Below, one piece after another: positions 23,702 to 31,991 of a stretch of DNA of 64,000 bases. The notes beneath the pieces were generated by a model. It saw only the letters and a program-made list of their open reading frames with translations. It did not search any database and had not been told where the DNA came from. Made by a program: the position numbers and the translations under genes. Source of the stretch: Algoriphagus oliviformis (GTDB taxonomy: Bacteria; Bacteroidota; Bacteroidia; Cytophagales; Cyclobacteriaceae); assembly GCF_017254915.1 (NCBI RefSeq), contig NZ_JAFKCT010000003.1, forward strand, positions 310,001-374,000, read 5' to 3'. Numbering within the stretch: the stretch's first letter is position 1; each line of letters opens with the position of its first letter.

Positions 23702-25195
23702 TTAGTTGCTTCCGACTGTCTTGACGGGCATTTTGGCCTCCCGGGCTTTTCCCTCCTTCAGCCATTGGGGCACCACCTGCTCCAGAAAGTCCTGCTTGGC
23801 TGCCTGATCCTTCGGGATATCCCAGCCCACGTAGGCCTGGAGTGCCTGCTTGTTTTTGAGATCCGGCATGGGAACTTCCTGGTTGTAGCCCAGACTGGCC
23901 AGCAGTCGGCTGAGGTCGATGCGGGTGTTTTGGATGATCTCCGTGGCAGAGGTCACGATGCGGCTGGTTTCCAAAGGCGCGTGAAAAGCTGCTCCGTGGG
24001 AGGCGACCGAGTAGTCCCATCTCCACTGCGCATGGCGGATGCCCTTTTGAATCGGGGCCATCTGCGCTTCGGTGGCGCCCAGTTCCAAGGCTTTGGCTGC
24101 TTCGATATGGGCCTTGGCGATCAGGATCTGAAGGTTGCCGGTTCCTTCCTTGATCTTGCGCTGACGCTCGTACACGTCGGTCACGAGGTCTTCCACTTTC
24201 TCCCGATGGCAGACAAAGCAGGAGTTTTCGACATTGGACAGTGGGGAACCGATGTGGTGGTTGGTAAACTTTTGCCCGCCCTCGGTCTGATAAGGCATGT
24301 GGCAGTCCGCACAGCTTACGCCGCGCTTGGCATGTACTCCCATTTCGAAGAGCTCATAGTCAGGATGCTGGGCCTTGAGCATGGGCGTCTTGCTGAGCGG
24401 ATGTACCCAGTCGGCAAAATCAATGTTGTCATAGTAGGCCTCCATATCCTCCACGTCCATGCCATCCTTCCAGGGAAAGGTCAGGTACTGCGCCTTTTCC
24501 ATGCCTGGCTTGGTCTTGTCAAAGTAGTATTCCACATGGCACTGGGCGCAAACCAGGGAGCGCATCTCCTGGTGCGAGGCTTGGTTGATGTCTTTGCCCA
24601 TGGCCTCAAAAGCCTCGATCAAAGCAGGCCGGGTGATGGTCAGCTGCATGGTCTTGGGATTGTGGCAGTCCGCGCAGCCGATGGGGTTGATGACCTGGGA
24701 GCCAAAGTCCGACCACTTTTGGCTGTAGTACTCCGCCACGCCCAGCTCGCTCATGAGGCGGGGCACGTCGGGGCTTTTGCAGGTCCAGCAGGTAGAGGGC
24801 ATGGGTCCTTCGCCGGGAGCCATGGGAGCGCCTGTCCTCAGTATTTTCGTGATATCCTCCACTGCCCAGGCGTGGCCTTTGGGGGCATTGTAGTTTTTGG
24901 AAAAAGCATAGCCTGCCCAGAGCACCACTAGCTCAGGATCGGACTCCAGCATATCCTTGTGCCCCGAGGTGCCATACATGCTGTGGAAAGTCGTATCGGC
25001 GGTCTTGCGATAGGACTGGTATTGGCGGGGATAGTTGAGTCCCCAGACCGAATCCCGGGGTTCTATCCCCTCGATCTCCACTTTGGGCTGGTAGGCAAAT
25101 TTCGCCTCGGACTTCCGCTCGAAAATGTTCACTGCCAAAAGCGCAAGCAAAAAGGCAGCTACTGCGGTGATGGTAAAAAGGATCCAGTTTTTCAT
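23702..25195 (-). CDS. nrfA: Ammonia-forming pentaheme cytochrome c nitrite reductase NrfA
   Basis: 497 residues from ATG 25195, which places an N-terminal anchor or signal (KNWILFTITAVAAFLLALLA) at the front; the ATG at 25237 is too far upstream. Five heme sites: CWTCK (active-site heme with Lys ligand, residue ~137), CADCH, CAQCH, CADCH and CFVCH. NrfA reduces nitrite to ammonium with six electrons in the periplasm. The calcium/active site landmarks VHAKRGVSCADCHMPY and FTNHHIGSP are present. NrfH upstream passes electrons from menaquinol; CcsBA downstream attaches heme. Confidence 0.97.
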   Translation of the reverse strand: MKNWILFTITAVAAFLLALLAVNIFERKSEAKFAYQPKVEIEGIEPRDSVWGLNYPRQYQSYRKTADTTFHSMYGTSGHKDMLESDPELVVLWAGYAFSKNYNAPKGHAWAVEDITKILRTGAPMAPGEGPMPSTCWTCKSPDVPRLMSELGVAEYYSQKWSDFGSQVINPIGCADCHNPKTMQLTITRPALIEAFEAMGKDINQASHQEMRSLVCAQCHVEYYFDKTKPGMEKAQYLTFPWKDGMDVEDMEAYYDNIDFADWVHPLSKTPMLKAQHPDYELFEMGVHAKRGVSCADCHMPYQTEGGQKFTNHHIGSPLSNVENSCFVCHREKVEDLVTDVYERQRKIKEGTGNLQILIAKAHIEAAKALELGATEAQMAPIQKGIRHAQWRWDYSVASHGAAFHAPLETSRIVTSATEIIQNTRIDLSRLLASLGYNQEVPMPDLKNKQALQAYVGWDIPKDQAAKQDFLEQVVPQWLKEGKAREAKMPVKTVGSN

Positions 25196-25287
25196 GTGCT
25201 TACGATTTGTCTTTGAACGCCACATGGAATCTCGCATGACAGGCAGTCAAGGGTAGGTTTGAGGTGCTATTCATGCTCGATTTCATA

Positions 25288-25929
25288 TCACTCGGGATTG
25301 GATTTTTCGGATTTCATCGACTCCTCCAGCCAAGAGGGGATGACCTTCAGATCTTCCGGAGAGTACTCTTTGATCGGCTCGATCTGGGCTCCCACGGAGG
25401 AGAGGCTGCGTACTCGGCCGTGCGGCACGTCGCGATGGCATTCCCAGCAGGTTCGGTCGGTGCGGCTGCTCGCGTGGTCGGCGACAAAAGCCTCCATCTT
25501 CGCATCCGTCACCTGGGTCTGATGGCAGCGGATGCAGTTGTTTTGGATCACCTCGATGGAGGGCTCACGGGCACGTATCACCTGGGGCTCGGCCCTCATG
25601 GTGAAAATGGAAGCATGGTAGAGTCCGTCTTTGGCTTTGAAGAAATACTTGTTAGCCACGTTGTCATGCGGCACGTGGCAATCGTTGCAGCTGGCTACCT
25701 CGCGGTGGGAGCTGTGCGTCCAGGTGATGTACTGGGGAGTCATCAGGTGGCAGTTGACACAGGCCTGGGGATCGTCAGAGAGGTAAGAGGAGGCATTGGA
25801 AAAGTCCAACAGGAAGACACCCAAGCCGAGTAGGATGGCTACCACAAAAGTGGCGGCAGGTCTCCATCGCCTTGGCGGAACCAGGCTTTTCGAAAAAAGA
25901 AAACGCTTGAATCTTTGGGGTAGGGCCAC
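25288..25929 (-). CDS. nrfH: Cytochrome c nitrite reductase small subunit NrfH
   Basis: 213 residues of the NapC/NirT family: one N-terminal membrane helix (PAATFVVAILLGLGVFLLDF) and four heme sites CVNCH, CNDCH, CIRCH, CWECH. NrfH oxidises menaquinol at the membrane and hands electrons to NrfA. First gene of the nrfH-nrfA-porin-ccsBA unit; nrfA follows after 92 bases. An N-terminal basic extension precedes the helix (ALPQRFKRFLFSKSLVPPRR). A possible FNR/HcpR-like box lies 50 bases upstream. Confidence 0.95.
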   Translation of the reverse strand: MALPQRFKRFLFSKSLVPPRRWRPAATFVVAILLGLGVFLLDFSNASSYLSDDPQACVNCHLMTPQYITWTHSSHREVASCNDCHVPHDNVANKYFFKAKDGLYHASIFTMRAEPQVIRAREPSIEVIQNNCIRCHQTQVTDAKMEAFVADHASSRTDRTCWECHRDVPHGRVRSLSSVGAQIEPIKEYSPEDLKVIPSWLEESMKSEKSNPE

Positions 25930-25948
25930 GTTGAAAAGTTTTGATGGT

Positions 25949-25956
25949 TAAAAGTA
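25949..25956 (-). promoter_or_regulatory. Possible -7 box of the nrf operon
   Basis: TACTTTTA on the minus strand, one base off TAnnTTTG, about 20 bases before the nrfH ATG. Confidence 0.3.
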
Positions 25957-25979
25957 TCGATCCTCTTGAAGCCAAACCA

Positions 25980-25991
25980 TGACCAAAGTCA
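25980..25991. promoter_or_regulatory. Putative CRP/FNR-type operator upstream of nrfH
   Basis: TGACCAAAGTCA is a TGAC-N4-GTCA palindrome. Its centre is about 41 bases before the transcription start predicted from the box at 25949, the position expected of a class II activator such as an FNR/HcpR-type regulator of nitrite respiration. Short motif, so chance is possible. Confidence 0.35.
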
Positions 25992-26066
25992 GGAAAGCGA
26001 TATCTAGAAGAAAACTAATTCTTCTCTCCAGGCACAGGAGACCGCATTTCATTCTAAGTCTCTATG

Positions 26067-26088
26067 CAATCGTACACTTGTACAATTG
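26067..26088. promoter_or_regulatory. 22-bp palindrome between nrfH and the phosphoesterase gene
   Basis: CAATCGTACA-CT-TGTACAATTG has nine of ten matching pairs. It lies in the divergent spacer 25930-26228, about 140 bases from each start codon. Dimeric repressor site is plausible, but no regulator gene is adjacent. Confidence 0.35.
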
Positions 26089-26228
26089 GAACCGCGTCGA
26101 ACCACCTTTTTTTCAGGCTGTGGATTGTGGTCTGTCGACTGTGGACGACTATACGCGACAAATCCTGGATCAAAAGTCTCTACGTGCATCATTACGGGTA
26201 CTAATATTTCATTCACTAAATTGGCTAC

Positions 26229-27035
26229 ATGCACCGACGCCCTTTTCTCCAAAAAATCAGCCTCCTCGGCACCTCGCTCATGACGCTTCCTTTTGTCTCC
26301 TACGGGAAACTGGACTTCCCCAAAGCCACACGCCTCAAGTTCATCACCGCTTCCGACGGGCACTATGGCCAGCCCAACACGGACTTCGAAAGCTCCCACC
26401 GTGACCTGATCCAGGCGATCAACCGGGAGGAAAACGTCGACTTCGTGGTCTTCAACGGAGACCTGATCCATGACGAACCCAAGTGGATGCCGGAGGTCAA
26501 AAAGGTCTATGACACGCTGCAAGTGCCCTACTACACCACCCGGGGAAACCATGACCGTGTGTCCGATGCGGCTTGGGAAGAGATCTGGGGTCGGCCGGAC
26601 AACTTTGCATTTGTCAGCAAAGCCCAGCATGGCATCATCCTGGCCAGCTGCTCCAACGAAGCAGGAGACTATCTCTGCGCAGATGCGGCATTTCTGAAAT
26701 CCCAACTCGAAGCGTATAAGGCCCTCTCCCACGTCTTCCTTTTTGTCCACATCTCCCAAAACGACTGGACCCGACACGGCGTCGCCTGCCAGGAAATCCT
26801 CGACCTCATCGCCAGCTATCCAAACCTGCGAGCAACCTTCCACGGGCATGACCACGACGTGGACGGAATCATGCTGTACAAGAAAAACCCCTTCCTTTGG
26901 TCAGGACATTTTGGCGGCAGCTGGGGCAATCCCTTTCCCTGCTACCGCGTCTGCGAAGTCGGCGAGGACGGCAAGACCGTCACCTACCTGAAGACGGTGA
27001 AAGACGGGACGATCCTGAATGGGAACAATCTTTAG
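26229..27035 (+). CDS. Exported calcineurin-like metallophosphoesterase
   Basis: 268 residues. The N-terminus (HRRPFLQKISLLGTSLMTLP) looks like a Tat or Sec export signal. Metallophosphoesterase motifs follow: DGHYGQ (replacing DxH), VVFNGDLIHD (GDxxxD/H), TTRGNHDRV (GNHD), LFVHIS and ATFHGHDHDVDG (GHxH). The first motif, SDGHYG, is non-canonical in spacing but keeps Asp and His. Phosphomonoester or phosphodiester substrates are possible. The DoxX gene follows 12 bases later. Confidence 0.85.
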   Translation: MHRRPFLQKISLLGTSLMTLPFVSYGKLDFPKATRLKFITASDGHYGQPNTDFESSHRDLIQAINREENVDFVVFNGDLIHDEPKWMPEVKKVYDTLQVPYYTTRGNHDRVSDAAWEEIWGRPDNFAFVSKAQHGIILASCSNEAGDYLCADAAFLKSQLEAYKALSHVFLFVHISQNDWTRHGVACQEILDLIASYPNLRATFHGHDHDVDGIMLYKKNPFLWSGHFGGSWGNPFPCYRVCEVGEDGKTVTYLKTVKDGTILNGNNL

Positions 27036-27046
27036 CAACCAACCAT

Positions 27047-27487
27047 ATGGAAAACCCAAACCACAAATTCATCAAGCTTTTTCTGCGGGTCGCGCTGGCG
27101 GCTGGCTTTCTCTCCGCCGTGGCAGACCGATTCGGCATGTGGCCCAGCGAAGTCTCCGTCTGGGGCGACTGGGGCAATTTTGTCGCCTACACCGGACTCA
27201 TCAATCCATGGTTTCCCGAGTCCCTCGTCCCTTCGCTCGCTGCCATCGCCACCGCGGCTGAAGTCCTCTTTGCGATCTGCCTCCTGCTTGGCTTCAAGAC
27301 GGAGCTCTTTGCCAAGCTGAGCGGGGTATTGCTACTCATCTTTGGGCTGTCGATGACCTTCTCCACCGGCATCAAAGGGGCGTTTGACTACTCCGTCTTC
27401 GCCGCCGCGGGGGCTGCCTTTGCGCTGAGCGCCTGGGGTGGAAAAGCTTGGGAACTGGACAGCCTTTTGGCGGCAGACAGGACATAG
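27047..27487 (+). CDS. DoxX-family membrane protein
   Basis: 146 residues with four membrane helices: LFLRVALAAGFLSAVADRFG, AAIATAAEVLFAICLLLGFK, LSGVLLLIFGLSMTFSTG and YSVFAAAGAAFALSAWGG. The DoxX pattern of a first helix ending in ADRFG and a Pro-rich loop (LINPWFPESLVPS) is clear. ATG 27047 chosen because the longer frame overlaps the phosphoesterase gene. DoxX proteins associate with superoxide or thiosulfate-linked membrane complexes in some bacteria; here function is unknown. Confidence 0.8.
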   Translation: MENPNHKFIKLFLRVALAAGFLSAVADRFGMWPSEVSVWGDWGNFVAYTGLINPWFPESLVPSLAAIATAAEVLFAICLLLGFKTELFAKLSGVLLLIFGLSMTFSTGIKGAFDYSVFAAAGAAFALSAWGGKAWELDSLLAADRT

Positions 27488-27540
27488 ACTTATAGAAAAT
27501 CTTTTAACTTGGCTCCACAACCTTTTTTCAAACCCAAAAT

Positions 27541-28473
27541 ATGCGCTATCGCAGCCTAGGAAAAACCGGAATGAAAGTCTCCATTCTTGGATTTGGAGCT
27601 TCCCCTATGGGCAACGTTTTTGACCCCGTCGATGAAAAAGAAGCCCTCTCCGCCGTTCACTACGCCTTAGACCATGGCGTCAACTTCTTCGATGTTTCTC
27701 CCTTTTACGGGCTGACTTTGGCGGAGTCCCGCTTGGGAAAAGCATTGGAGGGCAAGCGAAAAGACATCATCCTGGCCAGCAAATGTGGCCGATACGACTT
27801 GCAGGACTTTGATTTTTCCAGAAAGAAAATCCTCCAAAGCATAGACGAGTCGCTCACCCGCCTGAAGACCGACTACCTCGACCTCTTCCAGCTTCACGAC
27901 ATCGAGTTTGTGGACAAGCGTATCATCATCGAGGAGGCTATTCCGGCCATCCAGGAAGTCGTACAGTCCGGCAAAGCGAGATTCTGGGGAATCACCGGAC
28001 TTCCCGTGCGCTACCTTGCCCAGATAGCAAGGGAGAGCAAGCCCGACAGCGTGCTTTCCTGGGGACATTATAACCTGCTCGAGGATGAAATCAACGACGA
28101 GCTGGTGCCGCTTTCCAAAGAGCTAGGCTTCGGCCTGATGAATGCCGCACCCCTGATGCAGCGCATCCTCTCCGACGCCAGCCTTCCGCCCTGGCACCGC
28201 TCTCCGGACGAGGTCAAAGCTATGCAGCCTGTTCTGCTGGAGCTTTGCAAAAGCCACGGAGTGAGGCTGAGTGACGTGGCTTTGCGCTATGCCATGAACC
28301 ATCCCGACATCGCCACGACCATTGTCGGCATGTGCGAACTGGAAGTGGTCAAGCAAAACGTCGCCGCGGTGGACTTTGAGATTCCGGCGGAGCTTTTGGC
28401 ACAGATCGAGTCCCTAGTCGCCCCGGTGAAAAACCGGATGTGGTTTGAGGGAAAGGCGGAAAACAATATCTAG
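27541..28473 (+). CDS. Aldo-keto reductase, L-galactose/L-fucose dehydrogenase-like
   Basis: 310 residues, cytoplasmic. Catalytic set of AKRs: Asp in VNFFDVSPFYG, Tyr in the same motif, Lys in ILASKCGRYD and His in LFQLHDIEFVD. The strings TLAESRLGKAL, KCGRYDLQDFDFSRKKI and SIDESLTRLKTDYLDL are close to L-galactose dehydrogenase and bacterial L-fucose/D-arabinose dehydrogenases, which oxidise the aldose at C1 to the lactone with NAD(P). The gene begins a same-strand set with a Zn-dehydrogenase, an isomerase and a mutarotase-family protein, which fits oxidative sugar breakdown. Confidence 0.8.
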   Translation: MRYRSLGKTGMKVSILGFGASPMGNVFDPVDEKEALSAVHYALDHGVNFFDVSPFYGLTLAESRLGKALEGKRKDIILASKCGRYDLQDFDFSRKKILQSIDESLTRLKTDYLDLFQLHDIEFVDKRIIIEEAIPAIQEVVQSGKARFWGITGLPVRYLAQIARESKPDSVLSWGHYNLLEDEINDELVPLSKELGFGLMNAAPLMQRILSDASLPPWHRSPDEVKAMQPVLLELCKSHGVRLSDVALRYAMNHPDIATTIVGMCELEVVKQNVAAVDFEIPAELLAQIESLVAPVKNRMWFEGKAENNI

Positions 28474-28506
28474 TATCGAGTAGCAAGACGCTAGTATCAA
28501 GACTTA
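28470..28506. repeat. Short-word spacer (CTAGTATC words)
   Basis: TAGTATCGAGTAGCAAGACG then CTAGTATCAAGACTT: degenerate tandem words of the same family as 52460-52512, 54484-54520 and 55249-55282. Confidence 0.6.
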
Positions 28507-28533
28507 ACACGAAGATCTAAGCGGGAGCCCACT

Positions 28534-28583
28534 CCCCCTTTATTCTCAAGCTAAACCTGAAATACCAATCTAATCAAAGGGGG
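28534..28583. repeat. Inverted repeat between AKR and alcohol dehydrogenase genes
   Basis: CCCCCTTT (28534-28541) and AAAGGGGG (28576-28583) pair around a 34-base loop; a further GGGGG follows. Resembles a dispersed palindromic element rather than a terminator, as no T-run follows. Confidence 0.5.
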
Positions 28584-28695
28584 CAGGGGGATTTAAATTA
28601 CTGACCAGGATGAAAGTCCGATATCAGAAAATGAATTTAAAAACAAAACTAGCATCGGCTGTGGACTGTCGTCTGTGGTCGGTTGACGAAAAACT

Positions 28696-29721
28696 ATGAA
28701 AGCACTTTTTCTTACCGAAATCGGAAAATCAGAAGTCCGCGAAATCGAAAAACCATCGCCCAAAGCAGGGGAAGTCCTGCTGGAAGTGGGCATGGTTGGG
28801 TTTTGCGGCGGAGACATGAACGGGTTCAAAGGCCTTTTCCCCCTTCAGGAGTACCCCAATATCCTCGGTCACGAGGTCGGAGCGACGGTGGTCGACCTTG
28901 GCTCGGACGTACCCGGCACCGTCCAGGTCGGAGACCGGGTCACGCTCTACCCCTATCTCGCCTGCGGCACTTGCGTGGCCTGCCGAAAGGGCCGTCCCAA
29001 CGCCTGTAGGACCAACAAAACCATGGGCGTGCGTCGTCCCGGCGCAATGACGCGCTACGTTTGTGCCCCTTGGCAAGACCTCTTTCTTTCCAAAAGACTC
29101 AGTCTGCGCGAGCTCGCCCTGGCGGAACCTCTGACCGTGGGCTTCCATGCCGCAGCCCGTGGCAGGGTAGGAATCGAGGATACCGTGGCCGTCTTGGGTT
29201 GCGGGATCGTCGGACTGGGCGCCGTGGCCTCCGCTGTCAACCGAAAAGCCACCGTGATCGCCATCGATCTGGATGATTCCAAGCTGGAAATCGCCCAAAA
29301 GATCGGCGTAGCCCACACCATCAATCCAGCCAAAGTGGACTTGCACGAGAAGCTCCAGGAGCTCACCAACGGCGACGGGCCGGATGTCATCATCGAGGCG
29401 GTGGGAAGCCCAACGACCTATCGTAGTGCGGTCGAGGAAGTCGCCTTCTTGGGCCGGGTGGTGTGCATAGGCTATGCGAAGGCGCCGGTGGAGTTTAACA
29501 CCTCCCTTTTTGTACAAAAGGAAATCGAGATCCTGGGTTCCAGAAACTGCGTGGGAAGGGAGGACTTTCCCGAGGTGATCGACTATCTGGAAGCGGGAAA
29601 ATTCCCCGTGGACGAGGTCATCTCCAAGGTCATCTCCATAGACGAAGCACCGGAAACGCTGAAATCCTGGTCGGAAAATCCCCAGGGAATCATCAAGATC
29701 ATGATAGACTTTGAACGATAG
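28696..29721 (+). CDS. Zinc-dependent alcohol dehydrogenase (sugar/polyol dehydrogenase group)
   Basis: 341 residues of the medium-chain dehydrogenase family. Catalytic zinc site: Cys37 (GFCGGDM), His59-Glu60 (LGHEVG); structural zinc: CGTCVACRKGRPNAC (about 92-106). NAD-binding VAVLGCGIVGLGAV and the acidic AIDLDDSK after it favour NAD over NADP. The group includes L-idonate, galactitol, sorbitol and L-galactonate dehydrogenases. With the AKR and isomerase neighbours it likely oxidises a sugar acid or polyol. The isomerase ATG follows 3 bases after its stop. Confidence 0.85.
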   Translation: MKALFLTEIGKSEVREIEKPSPKAGEVLLEVGMVGFCGGDMNGFKGLFPLQEYPNILGHEVGATVVDLGSDVPGTVQVGDRVTLYPYLACGTCVACRKGRPNACRTNKTMGVRRPGAMTRYVCAPWQDLFLSKRLSLRELALAEPLTVGFHAAARGRVGIEDTVAVLGCGIVGLGAVASAVNRKATVIAIDLDDSKLEIAQKIGVAHTINPAKVDLHEKLQELTNGDGPDVIIEAVGSPTTYRSAVEEVAFLGRVVCIGYAKAPVEFNTSLFVQKEIEILGSRNCVGREDFPEVIDYLEAGKFPVDEVISKVISIDEAPETLKSWSENPQGIIKIMIDFER

Positions 29722-29724
29722 GCC

Positions 29725-30540
29725 ATGATCAAATCCGCAGTCACTATCGCGCTGGTTCCGCAGATCAAGTCGGGGCCTTGGATCTTTTGGAACGATCTGG
29801 AAAAAAGTCTGGAAAAGGCGGCAGCCCTCGGCTTCGACGCGGTTGAATTGTTCACCGCTTCAGCCGACGCCATTGACCCGATTCACTTTGGAGCCTTATT
29901 GGAGAAACACCAGCTTCAACTCGCCGCCGTGGGAACAGGTGCGGGGAAAGTCCTTCATGGCTTGACGCTCACCGACCCAGATGCCACAGTCAGGAAAAAA
30001 GCCATTTCCTTCATTTCGGACATGATTTCCTTCGGGGCAAAATTTGGCGCGCCGGCCATCATCGGTTCGATGCAGGGCAATGTGCTGCCCAATGGAAACC
30101 GTGAAGAAACAATGGCTTGGCTCACCGATGGGCTGAAGATACTGGAGAAACATGAGCAGGAGAAAGGCGTCTTTTTGATCTATGAGCCGCTCAACCGCTA
30201 CGAAACCAACCTCCTCAATACGCTGGAAAGTGCCGTGGATTTTCTGCGGAAAAACAACCTGGAAAACACCAAGCTGCTGGCCGACCTTTTCCACATGAAC
30301 ATCGAGGAATCGGATCTATCGGCAAGCATCCGGGACTTTGGCGGCTACGTCGGCCATGTGCATTTTGCCGACTCCCAGAGAAGTCCCATGGGATTGGGCC
30401 ATACCGACATGATGCCGATTGCCGACGCTTTGAGGAAAATTGGCTATTCGGGCTACGTCTCCGCAGAGGCTTTCCCCCATCCCGATCCCGATGCCGCAGC
30501 CGAGCAGACGATCAAGGCATTTCGGAAATACTTTGGATAA
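29725..30540 (+). CDS. Sugar phosphate isomerase/epimerase (xylose-isomerase-like TIM barrel)
   Basis: 271 residues. Barrel and metal landmarks: AAALGFDAVELFTASA, GAPAIIGSMQGNVLPNG, GVFLIYEPLNRYETNLLNT (Glu), TKLLADLFHMNIEESD (Asp, His), VGHVHFADSQRSPMGLGH (His) and SGYVSAEAFPHPDP (Glu). The four-ligand arrangement is that of hydroxypyruvate isomerase, L-rhamnose isomerase-like and keto-sugar epimerases. Co-transcribed with the dehydrogenase before it. Distinct from the homologue at 13877, with different motif wording. Confidence 0.8.
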   Translation: MIKSAVTIALVPQIKSGPWIFWNDLEKSLEKAAALGFDAVELFTASADAIDPIHFGALLEKHQLQLAAVGTGAGKVLHGLTLTDPDATVRKKAISFISDMISFGAKFGAPAIIGSMQGNVLPNGNREETMAWLTDGLKILEKHEQEKGVFLIYEPLNRYETNLLNTLESAVDFLRKNNLENTKLLADLFHMNIEESDLSASIRDFGGYVGHVHFADSQRSPMGLGHTDMMPIADALRKIGYSGYVSAEAFPHPDPDAAAEQTIKAFRKYFG

Positions 30541-30542
30541 AT

Positions 30543-30692
30543 GCATTTACGATTTAAGAGGTTTGATTTACGACGTGCAGTAGAACCTCAATCGCATTCC
30601 GCCAACTTCATCATCTTCAAAAGCGCTCTACCTGCCAATCCAGACCAACTCTAAAAAGAACCCCGTAAATCGAAAATCCCAAATCGTAGTTC
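30543..30692. repeat. Short-word spacer (GATTTACGA / TCGTAAATC words)
   Basis: Contains GCATTTACGATTTAAGAG, TTTGATTTACGAC, CCCCGTAAATCGAAAATCCC and AATCGTAG. Same word family as 54618, 58562, 59935 and 60035. Confidence 0.6.
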
Positions 30693-30694
30693 CC

Positions 30695-31036
30695 ATGAAA
30701 CGCTTCTGCCTCACCCTTGACCTCATCGACGATCCCGAATCCATCCGGGAATACGAACAATACCACGCTCCCGGAGCCGCTTGGCCGGAGGTTACCCAGC
30801 ACGACATAGACTGCGGCATCCTGAATATCGAGATCTTCCGCACCGGCAACCGGATGTTTATGATCTTGGAGACGGTGGACGAGTTTACTTTTGAGAAAAA
30901 GGCCGAGCAGGATGCCGCCAATCCCATTATCGCCAAATGGGAGGACTTGATGTGGGGGTTTCAGCAGCCCATTCCCTGGTCCAAGCCGGGCGAAAAGTGG
31001 GTGCTGATGGACAGGATTTTCAAGTCTGGACTTTAG
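30695..31036 (+). CDS. L-rhamnose/L-fucose mutarotase-family protein
   Basis: 113 residues in the ferredoxin-like DUF718 fold of RhaM and bacterial L-fucose mutarotases: EYEQYHAPGAAWPEV keeps the catalytic His and WPE motif, and NPIIAKWEDLMWGFQQPI matches the closing helix. In E. coli RhaM, Tyr41 is catalytic; the aligned residue here appears to be Ile (LNIEIF), so the substrate or mechanism may differ. It follows the AKR, dehydrogenase and isomerase genes on the same strand, after a 154-base short-word spacer, and supports L-fucose or L-rhamnose handling there. Confidence 0.8.
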   Translation: MKRFCLTLDLIDDPESIREYEQYHAPGAAWPEVTQHDIDCGILNIEIFRTGNRMFMILETVDEFTFEKKAEQDAANPIIAKWEDLMWGFQQPIPWSKPGEKWVLMDRIFKSGL

Positions 31037-31276
31037 GCTGTTCGTGATTTGCAATCGCGAACCGGCATTTAGGGATCTGCGATCCATCCAAGTCTCTTTC
31101 CTATTCAATCCGGAAAAAAACAGCTTGCTGCCCATTTTCTATTTCTCGGATTGAAAATCCGACGATAGGACTTCGAAATTACAAATTTCGAAGAGCGGAA
31201 GCCTATAGCACAAACAAACCGGCTTTTGCTTTTTTCACCCCAAAAACTAGCTTTACCGCCACTCTAATTATCCTTA

Positions 31277-31906
31277 ATGAAAACAATACTTAACAAATTA
31301 ATTTTTGGCGGTCTTTTCATCTTCCTTTCTTGGAAAGGTTTAGATGGTCTTATAATAAACACTTTCCACGGAAACACTGAGACCTTCGACATTTCGCAAC
31401 TTGAACAATCGAAAATCATCGAATCAAGAAACATAAACATCGTAAACGGCATCTCTTACAAAGAGGATTTCATTTACTACGAAGAGAATCAGTTCTCTCC
31501 TGTAGATATTGTATATCCTCTGTTGAGTTTTGAACAGGCAGAAAGACTAGCGAATTCTGAACCGATAAGCGTTAAAATACTGGTTCGACTTAACAACCAA
31601 AACAGGGATTGCCTCACATCCGGAAATTGTCTACCAGTGGATAGCGCCTCTGTAAATGGGTTGGTCAAGACTGGACTAGAAAACCTGAAAAGTAGTGACT
31701 TTGAAACCTTGGAAACCGACTTATTGAGGCTGGACGAAAATGCAATTTTGATAGAGCTGAACGATAAGCCAATCCTCTGGTATTGGAATCTGGCAATGTT
31801 CGCTGGAGGAACAATATTTGGGTTTGCCATTCTCAAATCATTTTTTAGAAGAGCAAACAGTATCGAAGAATATTGGACTTTGGTGACTGAAAAAGATCAG
31901 AGCTAA
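31277..31906 (+). CDS. Hypothetical protein with two membrane segments
   Basis: 209 residues, no recognised family. A hydrophobic N-terminus (KLIFGGLFIFLSW) and a C-terminal membrane helix (YWNLAMFAGGTIFGFAILKS) flank about 130 residues likely outside the cytoplasm, with two Cys close together (NRDCLTSGNCLPVD) that could form a disulfide. Distinctly AT-rich relative to its neighbours and isolated. Confidence 0.55.
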   Translation: MKTILNKLIFGGLFIFLSWKGLDGLIINTFHGNTETFDISQLEQSKIIESRNINIVNGISYKEDFIYYEENQFSPVDIVYPLLSFEQAERLANSEPISVKILVRLNNQNRDCLTSGNCLPVDSASVNGLVKTGLENLKSSDFETLETDLLRLDENAILIELNDKPILWYWNLAMFAGGTIFGFAILKSFFRRANSIEEYWTLVTEKDQS

Positions 31907-31991
31907 ATTGAGTAGCATGTTTAGCTCTGACCCTCATTTTTTGAAGTTTAGAGATTTTTGCGATTACAGAGCTCTTCTCATAATTAATCTT

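Noticed and set aside
23765-24931. 388-codon frame antisense to nrfA
   Set aside because: It mirrors a certain five-heme gene; the protein is rich in His/Gly/Val with no family features, as expected from the opposite strand of a GC-rich gene.
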